DNA of 12,387 bases from an uncultured Helcococcus sp. (GTDB lineage Bacteria; Bacillota; Clostridia; Tissierellales; Peptoniphilaceae): the NCBI RefSeq assembly GCF_946998255.1, contig NZ_CAMPYN010000038.1:1-12387 (forward strand), read 5' to 3'. Position numbers and translations under genes: made by a program. The notes beneath the pieces are model-generated. The model was not told the origin of the DNA, made no database searches, and saw only the letters and a list, made by a program, of their open reading frames with translations. Shown piece by piece: positions 6,805 to 12,387 of this stretch; within the stretch, counting starts at the first letter, position 1; every line of letters starts with the position of its first letter.

Positions 6805-7387
6805 ATCCTAGTATTTCACCTATTAACTTGTAAATATAATCCCTATTTTCTTTAGTTTCTGCAGAATAGTAGATTATTTTTTTCCTATCTTCTATGTCTA
6901 GTTTATTTGCGATGACTTTTATATATTGTTGTAGCTTTGATTTTCCGATTTTATCTAGCTTGGTAGCTATTACGTAACCTGAAAAACCCATATCCTTTAT
7001 CCAGTTATACATCATCAAGTCATTGTCCGTTGGCTCGTGCCTTATATCTACAAGTAAAAATACTTCTCTTAAATTTTCCCTGTCATATAGGTAGCCTTCT
7101 ATGATTTGTCCCCAATCATCTTTTTCAGACTTTGAAACAGCGGCATAACCATAGCCAGGAAGGTCTACTAGTCTAAACTTATCATCAATGTTGTAGAAGT
7201 TTATAGTCCTTGTCTTTCCTGGTTTTGAAGATGTCCTAGCAAGATTTTTCCTGTTCACTAGAGAATTTATCAAAGATGATTTCCCTACATTTGACCTTCC
7301 TGCCAGGGCAATTTCACTTAAGTTCGGATGAGGATATTGTTCTTTTTTTACTGCTATTTTTTCAAGACTTGGATTTTTAATCTTCAT
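6803..7387 (-). CDS. engB: Ribosome-biogenesis GTPase EngB/YsxC/YihA
   Basis: This 194-residue protein has full family length. EngB (YsxC in Bacillus, YihA in E. coli) is a GTPase needed for assembly of the large ribosomal subunit and is essential in several bacteria. The G1 P-loop is GRSNVGKS (30-37), the switch I Thr lies in KPGKTRT (55-61), G3 is DLPG in DLPGYGYA (75-82), G4 is TKLDK (142-146) and G5 is SAE (175-177). The DLPGYGYA and TKxD forms are characteristic of this subfamily. The start codon lies inside the end of lon, an 11-bp overlap, with AAGGAG at 7394-7399 and a 6-nt gap, so the two genes are probably translationally coupled. It is the last gene of the operon; the terminator begins at its stop codon. 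The lon-ysxC order is also seen in Bacillus. Confidence 0.96.
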   Translation of the reverse strand: MKIKNPSLEKIAVKKEQYPHPNLSEIALAGRSNVGKSSLINSLVNRKNLARTSSKPGKTRTINFYNIDDKFRLVDLPGYGYAAVSKSEKDDWGQIIEGYLYDRENLREVFLLVDIRHEPTDNDLMMYNWIKDMGFSGYVIATKLDKIGKSKLQQYIKVIANKLDIEDRKKIIYYSAETKENRDYIYKLIGEILG

Positions 7388-9722
7388 GGTCTTCTCCTTC
7401 TAAAAGGGCTAGTTCTAATACCTCTTCTACTTCTTTTACTGGGTAGAATGTAATTTCTTTTCTTGCTTCTTCAGGTATATCTTCTAGATCTTTTTCATTT
7501 TGCTTAGGAATAATTATATTTTTTATACCATATCTCAAGGCAGCTAAGGCTTTTTCTTTTAGGCCACCTATAGGCAATACCTTACCTCTAATTGTAACCT
7601 CACCTGTCATAGCAATATCTTGCCTTATCTTTTTATTGGTAAGGGCTGATACAATTCCTGTAGTCATGGTGATACCCGCTGAAGGACCATCCTTTGGAGT
7701 AGCTCCTTCAGGTACATGAACATGGATATCTCTTTCTTCAAAGATTTTACTATCTAAAGAAAACTTTTCTTGGTTGGCCCTTATATAGGATAAGGCCGCC
7801 ATGGCAGATTCTTTCATGACATCACCAAGAGATCCTGTTAATTGTAACTTACCTTTACCCTTCATGGTGTTCACTTCTATTTGAAGCAACTCCCCACCAA
7901 CTTGGGTCCAAGCTAGACCTGTAACAACTCCAACTTCTGGTGATTTTACAATTTCATCATCTAAATACTTTTCCCTGCCTAAAAAGTCCTTATAATTTCT
8001 TATTGAAATATTTACTTTTTCTGCGCCCTTTATAATTTCCATGGCTGCTCTTCTAGACAATTTAGCTAATTGCCTTTCTAAATTACGTACACCAGATTCT
8101 CTAGTATAGTTTTTAATTGCAAGTTTTAATACAGTATCAGAAACTTTCACCTGGCTACTTTTCAAACCATGGGCTTCTAATTGCTTAGGAAGTAAGAATT
8201 TTTTAGCTATTTTAAACTTGTCATATTCACTATAACCACTCAATTCAATTATTTCCATCCTATCTAACAAGGGTCTTGGAATAGTTGAAACATCATTAGC
8301 TGTTGTTACAAACATTACTTTAGATAGGTCTACAGGTATTTCAATATACCTATCCAAAAACTTATCATTTTGGTTTGGATCCAATACTTCCAACAAGGCA
8401 GAGGATGGGTCAGCTCTGTAATCACTTGATAATTTATCTATTTCATCAAGTAAAAACACCGGATTTAAAGTACTTATCCTTTGTAAGGAGCTTATTATCC
8501 TACCAGGCATGGCACCGATATAGGTTTTTCTATGACCTCTTATTTCACTCTCATCAGAAACCCCACCAAGCCTCATAGACACATATTCTCTATTCATGGA
8601 TTCAGCCACAGCCTTTACAATAGAAGTTTTACCAACTCCCGGAGGGCCTACAAGGCAAAGAATAGAACCTTTCATATCTCCTTTAAGCTTCCTTACAGCT
8701 AAAAACTCCAAGATTCTTTTTTTTACATCTTCCATACCATAGTGGTCTTTGTCTAAAATTTCTCTGGATTTATTGATATCTATCTCATCTTCAGAATACT
8801 TACCAAAGGGTATTTCAAAAATATTTTCTAGATAGGTCCTTATAAGGTTAGATTCTGGAGATGCCCCGCTTATATAGTCTAGCCTATCCAATTCTTTTAG
8901 AAGATGGGCCTTATATTCCTTTTCTATAGGGAGATTTTCAATATCTTCCTTGTATTTTTCTTGATAAGTCTTGCCGCCAGCCTCTGTTTCTTCTAATTCT
9001 TCTTTTATTACATTTAATTGTTCTCTTAAGAAATATTCTCTTTGAGACTTATTTAGTCTAATATTTACCTGGCTATTAAGGTCATCCTTCATGGTTAAAA
9101 TATCGATTTCTTTAGATAACACATTTAAAACTTTGATAAGTCTTTTATTTACATCTAATTCTTCAAGTACTTCTTGGACTAGTTCAGGGTTTGGATCTAG
9201 GTAAGAAATCAAACTATCAGCTAACTTAGAATAATCTTGTTCAAATTTTATATTTAATAATAACTCTTGAGGGATGTCTTTTTTGAAGGACATATATTTT
9301 TCAAAGTATTCTATAGCCGTTCTTTTCAAGGCTTCTAAATCGTTATCACCTTCGTCTGATTCATATAAGTATCTATCTATTTCAACTTCTATATATCCAT
9401 TTTCTTCTTTACTATTTTTAATTTGTCCCCTGTCTAGACCTTCAATAATAACTCTATAGGAATCGTCAGGTAATTTAACAGATTCGTTAATCTTGCAGAC
9501 AACCCCCATAGAATAGATATTTTCTATATCTACATCCTCTTCCATAGGATCTCTTTGGCTAGATACAAAGATTAAAGAATTTCTTGCAAAAGCTGATTCT
9601 AAAGCTCTTACGCTAAATTCTCTTCCTATATCAAAACTCATAGTCATGCCAGGTAGTATCCATATCCCCCTAAGAGCGATCAAGGGTAGACTTTCTTCCC
9701 TTAGCATATATTTTTCTTTCAT
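7377..9722 (-). CDS. lon: ATP-dependent protease Lon (LonA type)
   Basis: Lon is a soluble cytoplasmic hexamer that unfolds and degrades misfolded and short-lived regulatory proteins. At 781 residues it has normal LonA length. The N-terminal substrate-binding domain (about 10-200, opening LPLIALRG) is followed by a helical region. The AAA+ module has Walker A GPPGVGKT (359-366) and Walker B FLLDEID (423-429). The C-terminal protease domain has catalytic Ser681 in PKDGPSAG and Lys722 in GGLKEK, the Ser-Lys dyad. No transmembrane segment of the LonB type is visible. The start at 9722 is chosen for AGGAGG at 9727-9732, 4 nt upstream; a second Met at residue 6 is less likely. It follows clpX by 42 bp, a gap that holds a hairpin, and overlaps engB by 11 bp. 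No HrcA (CIRCE) site is evident upstream. Confidence 0.97.
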   Translation of the reverse strand: MKEKYMLREESLPLIALRGIWILPGMTMSFDIGREFSVRALESAFARNSLIFVSSQRDPMEEDVDIENIYSMGVVCKINESVKLPDDSYRVIIEGLDRGQIKNSKEENGYIEVEIDRYLYESDEGDNDLEALKRTAIEYFEKYMSFKKDIPQELLLNIKFEQDYSKLADSLISYLDPNPELVQEVLEELDVNKRLIKVLNVLSKEIDILTMKDDLNSQVNIRLNKSQREYFLREQLNVIKEELEETEAGGKTYQEKYKEDIENLPIEKEYKAHLLKELDRLDYISGASPESNLIRTYLENIFEIPFGKYSEDEIDINKSREILDKDHYGMEDVKKRILEFLAVRKLKGDMKGSILCLVGPPGVGKTSIVKAVAESMNREYVSMRLGGVSDESEIRGHRKTYIGAMPGRIISSLQRISTLNPVFLLDEIDKLSSDYRADPSSALLEVLDPNQNDKFLDRYIEIPVDLSKVMFVTTANDVSTIPRPLLDRMEIIELSGYSEYDKFKIAKKFLLPKQLEAHGLKSSQVKVSDTVLKLAIKNYTRESGVRNLERQLAKLSRRAAMEIIKGAEKVNISIRNYKDFLGREKYLDDEIVKSPEVGVVTGLAWTQVGGELLQIEVNTMKGKGKLQLTGSLGDVMKESAMAALSYIRANQEKFSLDSKIFEERDIHVHVPEGATPKDGPSAGITMTTGIVSALTNKKIRQDIAMTGEVTIRGKVLPIGGLKEKALAALRYGIKNIIIPKQNEKDLEDIPEEARKEITFYPVKEVEEVLELALLEGEDHED

Positions 9723-9743
9723 CTATCCTCCTAGCTTACTAGT

Positions 9744-9771
9744 AAAAGTATAAGAGCTAAGCTCCTATACT
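9744..9771 (-). other. Hairpin across the clpX stop codon, before lon
   Basis: On the minus strand AGTATAGGAGCT (9771-9760) and AGCTCTTATACT (9758-9747) form a near-perfect 12-bp dyad with one G-U pair, followed by TTTT. The innermost pairs cannot all form because the spacer is a single base. It resembles a weak attenuating terminator between clpX and lon. AGCTTA within it could instead pair with TAAGCT (9733-9738) next to the lon ribosome binding site, an alternative fold of only 6 bp. Confidence 0.4.
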
Positions 9772-10982
9772 AAGATAGGAGGTTTGTTATCTCTTATGGT
9801 TTCTACTGTAACCTTAACTTGTTTGATTTTATCTTGACTTGGTATATCAAACATAATTTCTAACAACCTATCTTCAAGTATGGCTCTTAGCCCTCTTGCA
9901 CCTGTATTTCTTTCAATAGCTAACTTAGCTATTTCTTCAATTGAACCTTCTTCAAAAATTAATTCTACCCCATCTAACCTAAACAATTCCTGGTATTGCT
10001 TAATAAGAGCATTTTTTGGCTCCGTAAGTATCTTTACAAGAGCTTCTTCATTAAGCTCATTTAGAGTAACTATTATTGGAATTCTTCCTATAAACTCTGG
10101 AATTAAACCAAATTTGACTAGGTCCTTTGGTAAGATTTTATCCATAACTTCAGACCTGTCACTTGATTTTCTATCTATTTTCGCACCAAATCCAATTGAA
10201 GATGTATCAGTCCTAGTTTCAATAACTTTTTCTAAACCTTCAAAGGCCCCACCAACTATAAATAAGATGTCGGTAGTATCTACCTGGATGTATTCTTGGT
10301 TTGGGTGTTTTCTTCCGCCTTTTGGTGGAACATTAGCAGTGCTCCCTTCAATTAATTTTAATAGGGCTTGTTGGACACCTTCACCAGATACATCTCTAGT
10401 GATAGACATATTTTCAGCTTTTCTAGTGATTTTGTCTATTTCGTCTATATATATGATTCCTCTTTGAGCCTTTTCAATATCATAGTTAGCAGCTTGGACA
10501 AGTTTAAGGATGACATTTTCCACGTCTTCCCCAACATATCCCGCTTCAGTCAATGATGTTGCATCAGCTATAGCAAAAGGAACATCTAATATCTTGGCCA
10601 TAGTTTGAGCCAATAAGGTTTTACCTGAACCTGTTGGTCCAACTAATAATATATTTGATTTTTGTATTTCTGTATCAGTATTGTTCTTATTTTTAATTCT
10701 CTTATAGTGGTTATAGACTGCGACAGCCAAGGTCTTTTTCGCCTTGTCTTGGTCAATAACATATGAGTCTAATTGGTCTTTTATTTCCCTAGGAGTAGGT
10801 AGATTTTCAAATTCAGCCTCAAATAAGACTTCATCTTCTTCATCTATTATATCCTTACATAGGTCTATACATTCATTACAAATATATATGTTTCCTGGAC
10901 CTGCTATCAACCTTTTTACATCTTTGTCTGTCTTACCACAAAAAGAACAATGTATTCTTTCGAAATCATTGTAGTCTGACAT
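9765..10982 (-). CDS. clpX: ClpX, AAA+ unfoldase of the ClpXP protease
   Basis: ClpX is the hexameric ATPase that recognises tagged or regulatory proteins, unfolds them and threads them into ClpP. At 405 residues it is near the usual length. The N-terminal zinc-binding domain has C12, C15, C35 and C38 (CSFC and CNEC). The AAA+ part has Walker A GPTGSGKT (115-122), the GYVG pore loop (148-151), Walker B IIYIDEID (176-183), the RKH loop (224-226) and PEFIGR (295-300). IGF (263-265), the loop that docks into ClpP, is present, so this is a true ClpP partner. The ATG shares its A with the clpP stop codon (TAATG), and AAGGAG at 10988-10993 lies within clpP, indicating translational coupling and a balanced supply of the two subunits. 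Confidence 0.98.
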   Translation of the reverse strand: MSDYNDFERIHCSFCGKTDKDVKRLIAGPGNIYICNECIDLCKDIIDEEDEVLFEAEFENLPTPREIKDQLDSYVIDQDKAKKTLAVAVYNHYKRIKNKNNTDTEIQKSNILLVGPTGSGKTLLAQTMAKILDVPFAIADATSLTEAGYVGEDVENVILKLVQAANYDIEKAQRGIIYIDEIDKITRKAENMSITRDVSGEGVQQALLKLIEGSTANVPPKGGRKHPNQEYIQVDTTDILFIVGGAFEGLEKVIETRTDTSSIGFGAKIDRKSSDRSEVMDKILPKDLVKFGLIPEFIGRIPIIVTLNELNEEALVKILTEPKNALIKQYQELFRLDGVELIFEEGSIEEIAKLAIERNTGARGLRAILEDRLLEIMFDIPSQDKIKQVKVTVETIRDNKPPILV

Positions 10983-11572
10983 TAAATCTCCTTGTGACTT
11001 ACAATTACCTTGTCTACTAAACCGTAGTCTTTAGCTTCTTCAGCTGTAAGGTATTTATCTCTTTCAGTATCTATTCTAACTTGTTCTATATCTTTACCTG
11101 TTGTGTCAGAAATAATCTTGTTTAGTTTTTCTCTAATTTTTAATATTTGTTCAGCTACTATACCAATGTCTGTTGCTTGACCTTGGGCTCCACCTAAAGG
11201 TTGGTGAATCATAACTGAAGAATTTGGTAAGGCAAATCTTTTACCTTTTGCACCTGATGTCAATAGTAAAGCTCCCATACTTGCAGCTTGCCCTATAACT
11301 ATGGTTGAAACATCTGGTTTAATATATTGCATAGTATCATATATTGCCATTCCTGCAGTTACAGACCCTCCTGGAGAATTTATATAAAATTGTATATCCT
11401 TGTCTGGATCTTCAAATTCTAAAAGTAGTAATTGAGCCACTATTGTGTTAGCTACTTGATCATTAACTTCACCTGTTAAAAATACTATTCTTTCTCTTAG
11501 TAATCTTGAATAAATATCAAAGGCTCTTTCACCCTTGCTACTTGATTCAACAACTGTAGGTACTAATGTCAT
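10982..11572 (-). CDS. clpP: ClpP, proteolytic subunit of the Clp protease
   Basis: ClpP forms the tetradecameric serine-protease chamber fed by ClpX and, if present, other Clp ATPases. The 196 residues match the family length, and the catalytic triad is complete: Ser98 in GQAASMG, His123 in MIHQPLGG and Asp172 in ERDKYLTAEEA. The PTVVESSSKGERAFDIYSRLL start is typical, with a short N-terminal segment. The ATG at 11572 has AGGAGGT at 11577-11583, 4 nt upstream. The gene lies 65 bp after tig and overlaps clpX by one base. A dyad with TATAAT at its centre lies just upstream and may give clpP-clpX a separate promoter in addition to read-through from tig. Confidence 0.98.
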   Translation of the reverse strand: MTLVPTVVESSSKGERAFDIYSRLLRERIVFLTGEVNDQVANTIVAQLLLLEFEDPDKDIQFYINSPGGSVTAGMAIYDTMQYIKPDVSTIVIGQAASMGALLLTSGAKGKRFALPNSSVMIHQPLGGAQGQATDIGIVAEQILKIREKLNKIISDTTGKDIEQVRIDTERDKYLTAEEAKDYGLVDKVIVSHKEI

Positions 11573-11592
11573 ATTTACCTCCTATTTTAGAA

Positions 11593-11620
11593 TTTCCCAG
11601 AATTATACAACTCTGGGAAA
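11593..11620 (-). promoter_or_regulatory. Perfect dyad enclosing TATAAT upstream of clpP
   Basis: TTTCCCAGA (11593-11601) and TCTGGGAAA (11612-11620) are perfect 9-bp arms around a 10-bp centre. On the minus strand the centre contains TATAAT (11602-11607), an exact -10 hexamer, about 30 bp upstream of the clpP start. No convincing -35 is seen at 16-18 bp (AATTAT at 17 bp; TTATTG at 15 bp). The stem has no T-run after it, so it is a poor intrinsic terminator for tig. I see it either as an operator on a clpP promoter or as an RNA hairpin between tig and clpP. Confidence 0.45.
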
Positions 11621-11637
11621 ATCAATAATTATTTATC

Positions 11638-12387
11638 TTATTCTTCTTCGTTTTCTTCTGTATCTTCTACAGTTTCTTCTTTAGCTTCTACGAAAACAAC
11701 GTTGGATTTCAAGTCTTCTACAGCTTTTCTTCTTTGAAGAATTGCTTTAATTTGGTCTTCACCAACTTGTTCTTTCATCATCTTCTTGAATTCTTCATCA
11801 TCTTTTCTGCCGTATTGTTCTAAAGCATCATCGTATTCAGCTTCGATTTCTTCGGAGCTAACTTCATAGTCATTTTCTTCAACTAATTTGTCTAAAAGTA
11901 CTTGTACTCTTACCTTGTCTTCAGCTCTTTCTTTTAATTGTTCACGAATATCATCTAAGTCTTGGCCTGTAATACTTAAGTAGGTATTTAAATCTAGTCC
12001 CATGTGGCTTAGTTGGTGTTCATATTCATGCATTTCATCTTCTAATTGTAGGTCAATCATAGCTTCTGGTAAGTCAAACGGAGTTCTTGCTAAAGCTTCT
12101 TCTAAAACTCTATTTTCTACTACAATTTCATTGTTTTTCTTAACTTGTTCTTCAAGATCTTTTCTAATTGAAGCCTTGTATTCATCAAGGGTATCAAATT
12201 CGGAAACATCCATTACAAAGTCATCATCAACTTCTGGTAAGATTTCTTCTGTAATTTCATTTATCTTTACCTTGAAAACAACTTCTTGACCAGCTAAGTC
12301 TTCAGCTTGGTATTCTTCTGGGAATGTCAATTCTAAATCAACTTCTTGTCCCTTTTCTTTGCCTACTAGACCTTCTTCAAAACCTGG
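11638..12387 (-). CDS. tig: Trigger factor, C-terminal 249 residues (gene enters from the right edge)
   Basis: Trigger factor is the ribosome-bound chaperone and peptidyl-prolyl isomerase that meets nascent chains at the exit tunnel. The frame is open to the window edge, so the ribosome-binding N-terminal domain and most of the isomerase domain are missing. The visible part opens with PGFEEGLVG, followed by VTFPEEY-like LTFPEEYQAEDLAGQEVVFKV, the hallmark end of the FKBP-like domain. A long helical, acidic C-terminal chaperone domain follows, ending in a Glu-rich tail. A TTG at 12328-12330 could be misread as a start but is an internal Leu codon. It is the most upstream visible gene of the tig-clpP-clpX-lon-engB operon; the operon promoter lies outside the window. 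Confidence 0.95.
   Translation of the reverse strand, partial: PGFEEGLVGKEKGQEVDLELTFPEEYQAEDLAGQEVVFKVKINEITEEILPEVDDDFVMDVSEFDTLDEYKASIRKDLEEQVKKNNEIVVENRVLEEALARTPFDLPEAMIDLQLEDEMHEYEHQLSHMGLDLNTYLSITGQDLDDIREQLKERAEDKVRVQVLLDKLVEENDYEVSSEEIEAEYDDALEQYGRKDDEEFKKMMKEQVGEDQIKAILQRRKAVEDLKSNVVFVEAKEETVEDTEENEEE

Noticed and set aside
9880..10467. Plus-strand 195-codon open frame inside clpX
   Set aside because: It lies wholly opposite a highly conserved clpX sequence and shows no recognisable domain; it is a shadow of low-GC codon usage.
11593..11620. Intrinsic terminator after tig
   Set aside because: The stem is good but neither strand has a T-tract after it, and an exact TATAAT fills the centre, so I list it as a regulatory dyad instead.
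12328..12330. TTG as a start codon giving a 230-residue protein
   Set aside because: The frame continues upstream to the window edge with clear trigger-factor sequence (PGFEEGLVG), so this is an internal Leu codon.
1..12387. CRISPR array, tRNA, rRNA or insertion sequence
   Set aside because: No regularly spaced direct repeats with unique spacers, no cloverleaf or rRNA-like stretch, and no transposase frame or terminal inverted repeats were seen.

Overview
The window is AT-rich, and every gene I accept lies on the minus strand, so transcription runs from high to low coordinates. Low GC, AGGAGG-type ribosome binding sites, a trigger factor/Clp/Lon/EngB cluster and a sortase-anchored surface protein point to a low-GC Gram-positive bacterium. 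The style of the giant surface protein (NPKTG anchor, acidic N-terminus, no YSIRK motif) suggests an anaerobic coccus of the Peptoniphilaceae (Anaerococcus, Peptoniphilus or Finegoldia-like). The genus is inference, not proof.

Positions 12387 to 6803 hold a conserved protein-quality-control operon: the 3' part of tig (trigger factor), clpP, clpX, lon and engB/ysxC. Trigger factor folds nascent chains. ClpXP and Lon are the two main ATP-dependent proteases. EngB is a ribosome-assembly GTPase. clpP-clpX and lon-engB overlap at their stop/start codons, and the block closes with a strong intrinsic terminator at 6761-6804. A perfect dyad with TATAAT in its centre lies between tig and clpP and may be a regulated internal promoter. 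A weaker hairpin lies between clpX and lon.

Positions 6760 to 1 are accessory in character. A 2100-residue cell-wall-anchored protein (6631-329) has a signal peptide, a long acidic region, three short GF...NLDDGK repeats, two copies of a large module of about 400 residues that I cannot assign to a known family, CnaB-like segments, a Glu/Pro/Val spacer and an NPKTG sorting signal. Next comes the start of a second exported protein (239 to beyond position 1) with a closely similar signal peptide and a 13-residue acidic repeat.

The two surface genes appear to share more than a signal peptide. Each is preceded by a similar promoter in which a -35 beginning TTG, an A-run and an ACATA...TATGT inverted repeat surround the -10 hexamer. 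This suggests a common regulator of a set of surface genes, and it is the lead I would follow first.
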